64,000 nt of DNA from Bradyrhizobium sp. ISRA430 (GCF_029909975.1 NZ_CP094516.1:7914501-7978500); one strand, 5' to 3'; counted from the stretch's first letter, positions 20,688 through 29,398 are shown. Numbers and translations: made by a program. The notes: generated by a model not told the origin, from the sequence alone.

Positions 20688-21049
20688 GTCGGTGGTCTTG
20701 GCAGGAAGGCCAGGATTGTCTGAGCCAGCATGACGCCCACGGTGCCGCCTGCCGCCTTTTCAAACACGTCGATTATCCGCGGATCACGGTCAGGTGTGAG
20801 CGCTTGCATGACCTCGAGCCCGCCGGCAACGGCCACCACAAGAGTGCAGGCCAGCATGAAGCGTCCGGGCAGCAGGAAAGACAACAGGAAGCCCAACAGT
20901 CCGTAGGCGCTGAAGCGCTCAATGACGACGACCCAATAGGCTTCGGCGTGGCCCGCGAGGGCAGGCCTGCCCGCCAACTTTGCAAGCGTGGCGTAGACGA
21001 TGAGCGCAAGGCAGATGGCCGCGGCTGCGATGAAATGGTTTCGACGCAT
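20684..21049 (-). CDS. VanZ-like small membrane protein
   Basis: A 121-residue protein with four hydrophobic segments. The pattern ERFSAYGLLGFLLSFLLPGR then LEVMQALTPDRDPRIIDVFEKAAGGTVGV matches the VanZ-like family (E..Q...P.R...D...N..G). In this family the function is mostly unknown; VanZ itself gives low-level teicoplanin resistance. The start is ATG 21049. It is a single gene with no obvious partner. Confidence 0.7.
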   Translation of the reverse strand: MRRNHFIAAAAICLALIVYATLAKLAGRPALAGHAEAYWVVVIERFSAYGLLGFLLSFLLPGRFMLACTLVVAVAGGLEVMQALTPDRDPRIIDVFEKAAGGTVGVMLAQTILAFLPRPPT

Positions 21050-21264
21050 TACCGCATCTTAGCCACCCGAGACGGACGTCGCTGCGAAAGACGCGAACAT
21101 CGTTAAGGTCGTCCACACTGGCTCTGGCGAAGGATTCCACCAGGACGGGTCAGGCCACCAGTGCCGTCGATGCGTCCACCGTGATGGTGTCAGCTTGTTG
21201 GCGCTCAAGCCCTTCAGTCACCGGCGCTCGATTGTTCCGTTCGCATCGGCTGCCTGGAACAGCA

Positions 21265-21429
21265 CTACATCCCGCGGTACGAACGTGCTCCGACGCGAAC
21301 AGCGCTGGCTTGGCGGCAATCTGTGCGGCTTCGGTGCTTGCGCGGGCGGGTAACCCACAGCCGGAGCGCCACGAACGCAATGTTGAAGGCGAGCCAGGCC
21401 ACAAGGGCGACAATGGCAAAATGTGACAC
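21265..21429 (-). CDS. Small single-span membrane protein
   Basis: A 54-residue open frame starting with GTG at 21429, preceded by a GAGG ribosome binding site eight bases upstream. It begins MSHFAIVALVAWLAFNIAF, a single hydrophobic helix, followed by a basic tail (RLWVTRPRKHRSR). No family is recognised. It is short, so the call rests on the ribosome binding site plus the membrane-helix/positive-tail design. Confidence 0.4.
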   Translation of the reverse strand: MSHFAIVALVAWLAFNIAFVALRLWVTRPRKHRSRTDCRQASAVRVGARSYRGM

Positions 21430-21517
21430 GACCGAAACCTCGGTTATTTCACGCGGAAATAACGCGCCGGGCGGCCGGCCGTTCCGGCTCGAACCAGTCG
21501 TGGCGTTCGCGTCCTCG

Positions 21518-21691
21518 TTAACCTTTCTTGGTGCTCTTCGATTTCAGCGACAGGCCGAGACGCAAGGCCATGCGCTTGATCGCGTCGGGCGATCGCCCGA
21601 GCTGCTTCGCCGCCTCTTCCAGCGACGCTGAAGACTTGGCCAGCTCCATGAGCCGGCGGTCTTCCTTGAACGACCAGGGCTTGCGCGCCAT
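21518..21691 (-). CDS. Small helix-turn-helix-like basic protein
   Basis: A 57-residue protein starting MARKPWSFKEDRRLMELAKS. The composition and the segment SLEEAAKQLGRSPDAIKRMALRLGL resemble a single SANT/Myb-like or sigma-type helix-turn-helix, followed by a Lys/Ser-rich tail. It may bind DNA. The open frame extends 48 codons upstream, but ATG 21691 starts the compact domain. Confidence 0.6.
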   Translation of the reverse strand: MARKPWSFKEDRRLMELAKSSASLEEAAKQLGRSPDAIKRMALRLGLSLKSKSTKKG

Positions 21692-22529
21692 AACCGAAAT
21701 GATCCTCTCGCATCGACACAACGACAAAGCCGCCAAGCGAACCCATGTGCGCTCGACGGCTCTGCTTGGGTGGGGCCGGGCTTTGGGGGAGCCCGGTGCG
21801 AAGATGGATAGGCAATTGGCGAGACTTCGCAACAAACACCGCGGATTAAGCTAACCGCTCAACCTTACCGGGATGAAATTGGTGCGTGGCGCACCGTATA
21901 ACCACGGGAGTTTAGCTGGCCGAGGCCGATCCGCACGCCCATATCCGCGGACGAGAAGGCTCTGCTGCCGTGTCCGAGTTGTCGCAGAACCAGGCTCCAG
22001 GGATCACAGGCCGATTCGCATGTGTTCGTTTGCAGGAGATCGTCATGCCCGGACTTGTCCCGGGCATCCACGTTCTTTGTACCGCGCGGCAAGGCGTGGA
22101 TGGCCGGGACATTGGCGAGCGGAAGCGACGCCATCCTCCGGACTGCTGTGCTCGGCGATGACGGATGTGAAAGCTTCAGCGCTCCAAGCGCTGGCTATCA
22201 TACGCGATAGCGCTGCCCGAGATCGAAGCCAGATGTCGCCGATCAGCGTGAGGGACACCAAACGCAGTAGCGATGGCGCGTCGAACGCTCCGCACGGATT
22301 CGCGCCGCCATGTCTCGCGCGTCGCAAATCAACAGCGGTCAGCGCCGATCGAGTCATCGTGGTGCGATCGCACACTGCCTTCGTTTGAGAATTGATCCAA
22401 TCGCGACACATGCGTTGAGCGGTGATCTCGGCGAACGGATCTGCGCTTCTGTCAAACGAGCCGTCACGAGATCGTCGAATTCGCTCGGCTATCATCGTGC
22501 AAACGACACGATCCAATGAGAAGGCCGAG
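21692..22529. other. Gene-poor stretch of about 840 bases
   Basis: No open frame here has convincing protein features. The best is a leftward frame from 22516 whose last third is simply a translated intergenic repeat (22041-22163), so I do not call it. The stretch includes that repeat and a GC-rich run near 21765-21800 that can pair weakly. The promoters of the small gene at 21518-21691 and of the small genes to the right probably lie at its two ends. Confidence 0.5.
22041..22163. repeat. Intergenic palindromic repeat element
   Basis: A 123-base element opening CGTCATGCCCGGACTTGTCC and closing CGGCGATGACG, with inner inverted matches (GGCATCCACG against CGTGGATGGCC). This layout is typical of the dispersed palindromic repeats seen between genes in Bradyrhizobium and Rhodopseudomonas. 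It is described from the sequence; copy number cannot be judged here. Confidence 0.55.
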
Positions 22530-22685
22530 ATGCTTCAAAAAGCGCGAGCGGCACTTCCTCTCACGAGGTTCAGAGAGCGGGCCTTTGAAGGCGCGTTTTT
22601 CGGCGTTGCGCTGATCGCGATGGTAGGCTGGGTGTATTTCATCACCCTGTTGCTGGTGCGATTGTTCCTCTTGTTCCTCGGTTGA
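22530..22685 (+). CDS. Small single-span membrane protein
   Basis: A 51-residue frame beginning at ATG 22530 after an AAGGCCGAG ribosome binding region. An amphipathic basic N-terminus (MLQKARAALPLTRFRERAFEG) is followed by one long hydrophobic helix (FFGVALIAMVGWVYFITLLLV). No family is recognised. Confidence 0.45.
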   Translation: MLQKARAALPLTRFRERAFEGAFFGVALIAMVGWVYFITLLLVRLFLLFLG

Positions 22686-22843
22686 CGCACGCGCAAGCGA
22701 TCACTTCGCAAGCATGGTGCTGCCCAAATTTTCTCAAGCCTGACACGAAAATCGGCGGCGTACATCATGATGTCGACACAACTCGAAGCTGAGAATGCCG
22801 CATCAGAAGGATGAAGGCGCTCCTTAACTGGGAAGAATTCCGA

Positions 22844-23014
22844 ATGACGCTGTTCCCGATCATCGTCTCGATCTTCGCCGGCTTCGCCGCGGGCTACGCG
22901 GCGCGCGCGTGGCGGTCTCACCGGCGCAGGGAGCGTCACCCGCTCCATCGGTCCTATGGTCCGACGATGTCTCGACAAAACCCATCGTTCGCCCGGGTGC
23001 GGCGTGCATTCTGA
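22844..23014 (+). CDS. Small N-terminally anchored basic protein
   Basis: A 56-residue frame with an N-terminal hydrophobic helix (MTLFPIIVSIFAGFAAGYAA) and a strongly basic remainder (RAWRSHRRRERHPLH...). It may be held in the membrane with a cytoplasmic basic tail. ATG 22844 is favoured over 22811 because it opens on the hydrophobic helix. No family is recognised. Confidence 0.4.
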   Translation: MTLFPIIVSIFAGFAAGYAARAWRSHRRRERHPLHRSYGPTMSRQNPSFARVRRAF

Positions 23015-23059
23015 GAAGATGCAAACGATCCGCGATCACGACGGGAAGAGTGGCGCGTC

Positions 23060-23344
23060 ATGACAAGTTCGAGGAACAATGCCCCGCGCCGATATTTCGT
23101 CGACGCGGGCGGGCGGCGGGTTCTGATAGGTCTCACCCCCGAGGAAACCTTCGAGTTCGAGCGGCTCGACAGCGAGTCATCCCTCGGGCAGGCGGGCAAG
23201 CAGGCCGCGCGCGACGGCGATACGCCGTGGCAGGCGGCCGGCGAGCGGCGCTGGCTGGAGCTGTATGCAAAGCATGAGGGGGCCTGGAAGGCCTGGATGG
23301 CACAAAGTCGCGCTGAAGCGCCCGGAGACTTTAACCTTTATTAA
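23060..23344 (+). CDS. Conserved-looking hypothetical protein
   Basis: A 94-residue soluble protein, Glu/Arg-rich, containing RRVLIGLTPEETFEFERLDS and RRWLELYAKHEGAWKAWMAQS. The ORF has normal codon bias and a clear ATG but no recognised domain. The next gene starts 53 bases downstream on the same strand, so the two may be cotranscribed. Confidence 0.6.
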   Translation: MTSSRNNAPRRYFVDAGGRRVLIGLTPEETFEFERLDSESSLGQAGKQAARDGDTPWQAAGERRWLELYAKHEGAWKAWMAQSRAEAPGDFNLY

Positions 23345-23397
23345 CCATCGCGGTCCCATTTTCCTCCGGTCTGGCACTTCAAATCGGAAATGCACGC

Positions 23398-23820
23398 ATG
23401 TTCCAACTGTTCCTGCGGGCCCGCACCCACAACTTCCTGAGGGACCGCTTCCGGGGAGAACAGACGTTCCGCGCGCGGTCCCCCGAGCGCGATGCCGAGA
23501 CCGACCGTACGCGTATCGAAGCCATCATGCTGGCGATCGAGGACGCGCTGCACGCGGCAGAGCGTGAGCAGTCGGGCCTTAACCGCCGCGTTGAAGACGT
23601 GCTGGCGCGGGCGGCGGTGACCTTCGGCAATGGCGATGATGAATATCTCGAGCGCGAGCCGCTGGACAATCATCACCAGGATCTGTTCGACAAGGAGATC
23701 CTGAACGGCCAGCGCAGGCTCAAGGAGCTCGGTGCCTCGATCGCCCATTTCAAATTCCTGAAAGCGGCGATGCTCAGCCGCTTTCCGGAATACCGGCCTC
23801 CGACCGGCAGCACCAATTGA
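23398..23820 (+). CDS. Hypothetical helical protein
   Basis: A 140-residue soluble protein, largely helical, with a heptad-like stretch RIEAIMLAIEDALHAAEREQSGLNRRVEDVLA and a C-terminal HFKFLKAAMLSRFPEY segment. No enzymatic motif is seen. It is the last rightward gene before the polysaccharide region and converges on the phosphatase at 23867. Confidence 0.65.
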   Translation: MFQLFLRARTHNFLRDRFRGEQTFRARSPERDAETDRTRIEAIMLAIEDALHAAEREQSGLNRRVEDVLARAAVTFGNGDDEYLEREPLDNHHQDLFDKEILNGQRRLKELGASIAHFKFLKAAMLSRFPEYRPPTGSTN

Positions 23821-23866
23821 CGGCGGGTTGCGGCGCCCGACGCAATGCTGCGAGCGGATGCTGCGC

Positions 23867-24601
23867 CTAGATTGCGAGCATGCTGCTGCCCTGGATGGAC
23901 AGCAGGGTCAGATTTCCGGTGGCATATGCCCCGGTATCGATATTGGCGCGGTTCTCGAGCAACTCGGCCTGGCGCACCGGTGTGTGGCCATGCACGATAT
24001 ATTTGCCGAAGCGCTTCTTGCTCCGGAGAAATTCGTCCCTGATCCACAACAGGTCCTGCTCGCGCTGTTCGGACAGCGGGACACCGGGGCGAACGCCCGC
24101 GTGAACGAAGAAGAAGTCGCCGCAGGTGAATGTCGGCCGCAATTGGCGCAGGAACGCGATGTGCTGCGGCGGCATTGCGGACGTGAGCTCGCGCACGAGA
24201 TCGGATTGTTCGTACTTGGTGAGATTGGGCGAGGCCGACACCCCGTATGACATCATGGTCTGGAGTCCGCCGAAACCAAACCAGTCGGCGACGCGCGAGG
24301 GATCGTCTAGCACGGAGGTGAAATAGGCTTCGTGATTGCCCTTGAGAAAAACCGTGTTGCGGCGGCGGCTGCGCCCGATAAGAAGATCGAGGGTGCGGCG
24401 GGAGTCAGGTCCGCGATCGATGTAGTCACCGAGAAAGACCTCGATCGCACGATACGGCCGGCTGTTCGACATATCCGCATCGATGACAACGAACATCTGC
24501 TCGAGCAGATGCGCGCAGCCGTGGACGTCGCTGATCGCATAGATGCGGACGCCGTCTGGCAGTCTCGGCCGGGGCGAGCTTTGGGTCGCAGTCGTGAGCA
24601 T
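23867..24601 (-). CDS. PPP-type metallophosphatase (first of two paralogues)
   Basis: A 244-residue calcineurin-like phosphoesterase. The metal and phosphate ligands are in order: ISDVHGC (GDxHG position, ~21-27), FLGDYIDRGPDS (~60), FLKGNHEAYF (~88) and HGHTPVRQAE near residue 208. It resembles bacterial serine/threonine protein phosphatases of the PPP group. The tail reads NRANIDTGAYATGNLTLLSI and is almost the same in the paralogue at 27074. It lies on one side of the initiating sugar transferase; regulation of exopolysaccharide production by dephosphorylation is possible but inferred from position. Confidence 0.88.
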   Translation of the reverse strand: MLTTATQSSPRPRLPDGVRIYAISDVHGCAHLLEQMFVVIDADMSNSRPYRAIEVFLGDYIDRGPDSRRTLDLLIGRSRRRNTVFLKGNHEAYFTSVLDDPSRVADWFGFGGLQTMMSYGVSASPNLTKYEQSDLVRELTSAMPPQHIAFLRQLRPTFTCGDFFFVHAGVRPGVPLSEQREQDLLWIRDEFLRSKKRFGKYIVHGHTPVRQAELLENRANIDTGAYATGNLTLLSIQGSSMLAI

Positions 24602-24722
24602 GAAGTCTGACTTTTTCGAAGAACTTCGTCCGACATGTCAATACGCTATCGGCGAGATCGGGTCACCACGAGCCGCTTTTTTCCCACTCATGTAAGGACA
24701 ATGCTCATTTGCACCTGACGGA

Positions 24723-25061
24723 TCAGCCGCGCGGTACGACGAAGCGCAAACGCGTCGCGCCTAGCCGAAGCCTCGGCCGTCGAACGACGGTGCGGCCTTG
24801 CTGCGATAGACCGGTGCGCGAACGCGGAACAGAAGCGCCGCAGAAATAGCCAAGCTGAAGCGTCGCCGCAAAGACAAGGATCATAACAACGCCGTGAGCC
24901 GGACTGGTTCCCTGCCAGGCCGAGATCGTGCCGAGGATCGCGGCACCGAGAATGGTTGCGGGAGGCAGGATGAAGATTCGGGATCGCCCGCCCAGCAGCG
25001 ACCCGATCAACAGACAGAAAACAACGACGGTACTCACGCCACAACGCCTCGAAACGGCCAT
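24723..25061 (-). CDS. Small membrane protein with weak ExoX-like features
   Basis: A 112-residue protein with two or three hydrophobic segments and a basic C-terminus. The helix VMILVFAATLQLGYFCG recalls the LQ.GYF segment of short ExoX-type exopolysaccharide repressors, which inhibit the initiating transferase, but the match is limited to that stretch. It is divergent from the initiating transferase gene, a suggestive position. ATG 25061 is used; GTG 25037 has a better-spaced GAGG and would give 104 residues. Confidence 0.5.
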   Translation of the reverse strand: MAVSRRCGVSTVVVFCLLIGSLLGGRSRIFILPPATILGAAILGTISAWQGTSPAHGVVMILVFAATLQLGYFCGASVPRSRTGLSQQGRTVVRRPRLRLGATRLRFVVPRG

Positions 25062-25373
25062 GAGCGTCAATGGCAGCGGACTAACAACGGCTTAAACGAC
25101 ACAGTTGAATAGCCGTTCAAACGTGCGGGCTGTGATGATCGAAAATGTCGCGATGCGAAAGTCGGCGCGATGCTCACTCCAATGTCAAGCATATGACACA
25201 GTTTGAGCACTCGAGCGCTGCGACGCTGCGTTGCAGAAAATCGATCTCATTTTTGCTGTAGTGCCGCAATGTTGCTTTGTTTGATTTAGACATTCGTTCG
25301 ATCGCATCACAAATGCAATTCGATTTGCTTGCAATTTTCGATTGCGAGTGCGGGACGAGGCAGCGAGGTTCGG
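25062..25373. promoter_or_regulatory. AT-richer divergent region upstream of the initiating transferase
   Basis: About 310 bases separate the ExoX-like gene from the polyprenyl-phosphate sugar transferase. Roughly 25235-25345 is clearly AT-richer than its surroundings (runs such as CATTTTTGCTGTA and TTTGTTTGATTTAG). Exopolysaccharide promoters in rhizobia are often bound there by MucR/Ros-type proteins; that is an inference, and no exact site was identified. Confidence 0.4.
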
Positions 25374-26798
25374 ATGGCTGTAACAACTTATGGTTCGGAA
25401 AACTACTACTCGGTCTTATCGAACCGTCGCGGTGCCCTCCAAAGACCCCTTCAAGTCGCGCTGATCGCCGGTGACTTCCTCGCCGTCCTGCTCAGCTACT
25501 ACGCAGCGAGTGCTCTGTACCGCCTGCTCGTGGCCGAACGGGATTCGTCGATCGGAGCCGGTCTCGTCGTCGCTGCGGTGCTCGTGACGATCGCGTACTT
25601 CCAAGGCGTCTACGATCATCATCGCCTGCTGAACACAGTCTGGCAGCTTCGCAAGACGCTGGCCGTCTGGGTGATCTCGCTGACCATTCTCACCGTCGAG
25701 GCGTTTCTGCTGAAGTCTTCCGCCGATCTGTCGCGCGCGACCACGCTGCTGTTCGCCGCGACCGGCGGCGTCGCTCTGAGCGGGCTTCGCGTGCTGTGGC
25801 GCTTCGCTCTGACGTCGAGCTATGCCAAGGGCCGCCTCGTCGACAGGAAGGTTGTTCTCCTAAGCCTCAAGCCGCTCGATTTCACGTCGGGCCGCTTCAA
25901 GGATCTGCGCAAGCACGGCTTCAACGTCGTGCGGCACTTCGTGCTGGATCCGTCCGAAGAGGGCGCAGGTTGGGATCGCGAGATTCGCGATGTCGTGCGT
26001 CAGGCCCGCGCGGCCGACGCGGAAGAATATCTTCTGGTCGTCGATTGGGACGAAATGCCGCTTCTGCAGAAGCTGAGCCAGCACCTGCGCGTCGTTCCTC
26101 AGCCGATCCGCCTGCTGCCCGACTTTCCGATCGCCGATCTGGTCTCGCGTCCGTTCCAGCCGGTGAGCGGCACGATTGCGATCGAGATTCAGCGCGCGCC
26201 GCTCACCGTGTTCGAGCGTGTGCAGAAGCGCTGCCTGGACGTCGGCCTTGCGTCGTTCGCGCTACTAATGCTGGCGCCGCTGCTGGTGACGGCCGCGATC
26301 ATGATCAAGCTCGATTCGAAGGGCAAGATCATCTTCAAGCAGTCGCGGCGCGGGTTCAGTGGCAAACAGTTCGAGATCTGGAAGTTCCGCTCGATGACGG
26401 TGGCGGAGAATGGCCATACCGTCACGCAGGCGAAGCGAACCGACGCAAGAGTCACGCGGGTCGGACGCGTGCTGCGGCGGACCAGCATCGACGAACTGCC
26501 GCAGCTCTGGAACGTGTTGCGCGGCGAGATGTCGCTGGTCGGCCCGCGGCCCCATGCACTCGCGCACGACAACTATTACGACGAACTCATCAGCAACTAC
26601 ATCTACCGTCATCACATGAAACCCGGCCTGACCGGATGGGCGCAGGTCAATGGATTCCGTGGCGAAACACCGACCATCGACTTGATGGAAAAGCGCGTGG
26701 AGTATGACGTCTGGTACGTCAGCAACTGGAGCATCTGGCTCGACCTGAAGATCATGGCGCGAACGGCAGCAGCCTTGATGTTCCAGGAAGCCTACTAA
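25374..26798 (+). CDS. Undecaprenyl-phosphate sugar (glucose/galactose) phosphotransferase
   Basis: A 474-residue polyisoprenyl-phosphate hexose-1-phosphate transferase of the WcaJ/WbaP class, which loads the first sugar of the repeat unit onto undecaprenyl phosphate. Four N-terminal membrane segments precede a nucleotide-binding-like domain (~140-260). The catalytic domain (~285-474) opens with KRCLDVGLASFALL and carries FKQSRRG, FEIWKFRSM, SIDELPQLWNV and SLVGPRPH. The C-terminus PGLTGWAQVNGFRGET is typical. ATG 25374 is preferred over an upstream TTG. It is flanked by two paralogous phosphatases. Confidence 0.93.
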   Translation: MAVTTYGSENYYSVLSNRRGALQRPLQVALIAGDFLAVLLSYYAASALYRLLVAERDSSIGAGLVVAAVLVTIAYFQGVYDHHRLLNTVWQLRKTLAVWVISLTILTVEAFLLKSSADLSRATTLLFAATGGVALSGLRVLWRFALTSSYAKGRLVDRKVVLLSLKPLDFTSGRFKDLRKHGFNVVRHFVLDPSEEGAGWDREIRDVVRQARAADAEEYLLVVDWDEMPLLQKLSQHLRVVPQPIRLLPDFPIADLVSRPFQPVSGTIAIEIQRAPLTVFERVQKRCLDVGLASFALLMLAPLLVTAAIMIKLDSKGKIIFKQSRRGFSGKQFEIWKFRSMTVAENGHTVTQAKRTDARVTRVGRVLRRTSIDELPQLWNVLRGEMSLVGPRPHALAHDNYYDELISNYIYRHHMKPGLTGWAQVNGFRGETPTIDLMEKRVEYDVWYVSNWSIWLDLKIMARTAAALMFQEAY

Positions 26799-26917
26799 CC
26801 AGTGCAAGCGGAGGCACCTAGAACTAGGAACAAGAATCGCGGTCCGAAACCCGATTTCCCAGCGCCCTCTCAAGCCGCCGTGCTACCGCGTCACGGAGAT
26901 GCCGTGAGCGGGGGCGC

Positions 26918-26982
26918 GAGGCGAAAAATGCCTCCCAATTGCAACTGAGATGACGATATGGCGAGGCGAGAAAATGCTCGCC
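26918..26982. terminator. Two stem-loops between convergent genes
   Basis: GAGGC-N7-GCCTC at 26918-26934 and GGCGAG-N6-CTCGCC at 26965-26982 lie in the 275-base gap between the convergent sugar transferase and phosphatase genes. Both have A-rich loops and little T-tract, so they may act as weak bidirectional terminators. Confidence 0.35.
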
Positions 26983-27073
26983 CCATAGGTTTCGTCCGGT
27001 TCTTCTTTTCGATTGGCATCGACAGGTTTGCGGGAGATCCTAGATGCGAGGTCGTCTGGGACACGTGGCTCTA

Positions 27074-27814
27074 TCAAAATGCCAGGAGCCGGTTGCCCTG
27101 GATGGTCAGCAGCGTAAGGTTACCCGTGGCGTAGGCACCTGTGTCAATGTTGGCGCGATTGAGCCGAATGTCCGGCTCCCGGACGGGCGTGTGCCCGTGG
27201 ATGATGTATTTCTCGTGCTTCTTTTCGCTAAGCAAAAACTCGTCCCGGATCCAGAGCAGGTCGTCCTCGCGTTGACTGGCCAGCGGCAGTCCCGGCCTTA
27301 TGCCGGCATGGGCGAAAAAGAAATCTCCGCAGATGAAACTGGCGCGCAGATGTTCAAAAAACATTCGATGATGCATGGGGATTGCTGCTGAAAGCTGATC
27401 GATCAATTCCTTCTGCTCCTTCACGGTCGGGTTCAACGGCGGTTGAACACCGTAAGAGCTCAGTGTCTGAAGACCGCCATACTGTCTCCAGTTCTGAAGC
27501 AGCTTGGGATTCCTGAGGACCTCGAACAGGAACGTTTCGTGATTACCCTTGAGAAAGATCGACTCATGCTTCCGGGCGCGTTCGATCAAGAGCTCGATTG
27601 TCCCGGAGGAATCCGGGCCGCGGTCAATGTAATCTCCCAAGAATACATGAATGGCCCGCCTCCGGCCGATGGTCATCAGGTCACGATCGATCACCGTGAA
27701 CATCGATTTGAGTAGATCGGAGCAGCCATGGATGTCGGTCAGAGCGTAGACGCGGATATCGTCCGGCAACCGGGGCTTTGCAGCCGAGCTCCTCGAGCGT
27801 GACGATCTCCACAT
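27074..27814 (-). CDS. PPP-type metallophosphatase (second of two paralogues)
   Basis: A 246-residue paralogue of the phosphatase at 23867, with the same ordered ligands: LTDIHGC, FLGDYIDRGPDS, FLKGNHETFL and HGHTPVREPD, and the same tail NRANIDTGAYATGNLTLL. The central helices differ substantially, so this is an old duplication and not a recent copy. It lies on the far side of the initiating transferase, pointing toward it. The substrate is unknown. ATG 27814 opens the protein; the first 15 residues (Ser/Arg-rich) differ from the paralogue. Confidence 0.88.
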   Translation of the reverse strand: MWRSSRSRSSAAKPRLPDDIRVYALTDIHGCSDLLKSMFTVIDRDLMTIGRRRAIHVFLGDYIDRGPDSSGTIELLIERARKHESIFLKGNHETFLFEVLRNPKLLQNWRQYGGLQTLSSYGVQPPLNPTVKEQKELIDQLSAAIPMHHRMFFEHLRASFICGDFFFAHAGIRPGLPLASQREDDLLWIRDEFLLSEKKHEKYIIHGHTPVREPDIRLNRANIDTGAYATGNLTLLTIQGNRLLAF

Positions 27815-28248
27815 CTTGTGACTGAAGGATTCCGTTGCTTGTTCGGGGCGGGCGTTCGGGAACTTTTCGGCCGTCTACAGTAAAGGAGTTCGTAACAAAA
27901 CGTGAGGGCCCTTGAATGGCAAATGCGGTGGAACCAAAACAAAACGGGCGAAGCCGGGTTCCTAAAGCCAATCCAATCGCTGCACAGCAAATCGCCAGCG
28001 CGGTCGCACTGTTGTTTCTTGACGACATAATGGCCTGATAATCAGCACTGACGCCGCTTATCGTCACCGCGGCGATCCCGATCAAATTGGATACGCCTGA
28101 ATTGGCTTCAGATGGCGTGCATCCGTAGACGCAGGATGTGGGATGCCAATAGCCGGTCGGCGTCCTCGTGGCCGTGCACCACAGCGATGAAAGACGCCGA
28201 AAGCTCAGATCGCGCCGACCCCGGTCGGTTCATGCAATCCGGGCCGGC
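27815..28248. other. Intergenic stretch with one doubtful leftward frame
   Basis: A leftward frame from ATG 28028 starts MSSRNNSATALAICCAAIGL, which looks like a membrane or signal helix, but then runs 134 bases into the phosphatase gene in another frame without recognisable protein. It may be a decayed small membrane gene. The rest of the region shows no gene. Confidence 0.3.
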
Positions 28249-28581
28249 TCAGTATTGAAACACCAGATCGGGATTACGGGGATTCACGTACCGGACGTAA
28301 GTCCGGCTCGGACCATAGGAGTAACGAGGTTCATCGCTCTTGGTGCGCGGATCAACGGTGTAGGAATAGGAGGCCTCGAGCGAGCGATGCCGAACATAAA
28401 CCGCGGCCGGGCAACCGCATCGTGGACCGCAATAGGGGTTCGGCCCACGATCGATCTGGAGCACGCTTGCAGCAACACGGGCTTTCCGCGGGTGGGCGGC
28501 GTAGTCGGCAGCGCGCGCTGGGATGACCGATACAATCACAGCCGAGACCAGTGTAACAAGGCCGACATACGATCGCGACAT
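28249..28581 (-). CDS. Small exported Cys/Tyr-rich protein
   Basis: A 110-residue protein with an N-terminal signal peptide (SYVGLVTLVSAVIVSVIPARA, cleavage near AADY). The mature part holds a Cys cluster (PYCGPRCGCP) and Tyr/Arg-rich strands (YSYTVDPRTKSDEPRYSYG). No family is recognised. ATG 28581 follows an AAGGGAG ribosome binding site, which rules out the long upstream extension. It is one of several small exported proteins in this polysaccharide region. Confidence 0.7.
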   Translation of the reverse strand: MSRSYVGLVTLVSAVIVSVIPARAADYAAHPRKARVAASVLQIDRGPNPYCGPRCGCPAAVYVRHRSLEASYSYTVDPRTKSDEPRYSYGPSRTYVRYVNPRNPDLVFQY

Positions 28582-28726
28582 CGCGCTTGCTCCCTTGATT
28601 GCGATCAACCGCTCGCGCGTGGGCGAGCAACGGACCGATCTTGCAGTGACAAACTTGAAATTCATGCGTTTCGTGCTTCGGCCGGCAGCTACGCCGCATT
28701 TCGTATAGCCGTCGCGTGCCCGAATT

Positions 28727-29398
28727 TCAACCGCGCAGTGTCCTAAGGAATGACGGATCGATCGATTCAACAGCGGATTCAAGGAAAGTCTTGCCGAGCA
28801 CTGACGCTCGCCGATAAGCCGACACGATTGCCGACTTCATCTCAGGCTGGCGGGTCATAATCAGCCAGAGGTCGCTGCGTACGACATCCTTGACGTCGGG
28901 AATAGCGAGCGCATCGGAGCGACCCGCTAGATCGATCCGAACCGGCATCAATCGTGCGTCATTTGGCGCGATAGAATACGCCATCTTCAGCGCCTCGACC
29001 ACGACGGGATCGTGCGGGTCGCGCTGGGCCTGAAGCAGCGCCAGCGCCAACCACAGTTCAGGATTGTAAGGCGAGATTGATAGCGTCTGCCTGACCCTGC
29101 CGAGAGCGGCGGCGTGCTTTGTCGATCGGACGTTCGTCGGTGATTGCTGGCCGAGCTCGATCGCCTGCAGCGCGGCGATCAACGCATGATTGCTCTCGAG
29201 TTCCGGCCCGAAGGGAGAGAGCGCTGTCAGCGGGGAGGGTACGTCTCCAGTCCAGCGCGAGCCGATCTTGGTTGCGTCGGCGGGAAATGTCGTGCGCTCC
29301 AGCGCCGTCAACTCCGCCAAGGCCGAGGCGATCGCATAAGATCCGATGGTCAGCGCCAATGCCATCAGAAGGATGCGAAATCTGCTCAAGGAGGTCAT
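28727..29398 (-). CDS. Membrane-anchored TPR-like protein
   Basis: A 223-residue protein with one N-terminal membrane segment (RFRILLMALALTIGSYAIA). The middle contains TPR-like helices (LSISPYNPELWLALALLQAQ and ALKMAYSIAPNDARLMPVRI). It follows the polymerase/ligase-like gene on the same strand after 55 bases, so the two are probably cotranscribed; anchored TPR proteins often assist polysaccharide polymerisation or export. That partnership is inferred from gene order. The start is ATG 29398. Confidence 0.65.
   Translation of the reverse strand: MTSLSRFRILLMALALTIGSYAIASALAELTALERTTFPADATKIGSRWTGDVPSPLTALSPFGPELESNHALIAALQAIELGQQSPTNVRSTKHAAALGRVRQTLSISPYNPELWLALALLQAQRDPHDPVVVEALKMAYSIAPNDARLMPVRIDLAGRSDALAIPDVKDVVRSDLWLIMTRQPEMKSAIVSAYRRASVLGKTFLESAVESIDPSFLRTLRG

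Noticed and set aside
22043..22516. A leftward 157-codon gene
   Set aside because: Its final third is a translated palindromic repeat and the rest shows no protein features.
27681..28028. A small membrane protein reading into the second phosphatase
   Set aside because: The hydrophobic start is suggestive, but it lacks a ribosome binding site and overlaps the phosphatase by 134 bases in another frame.
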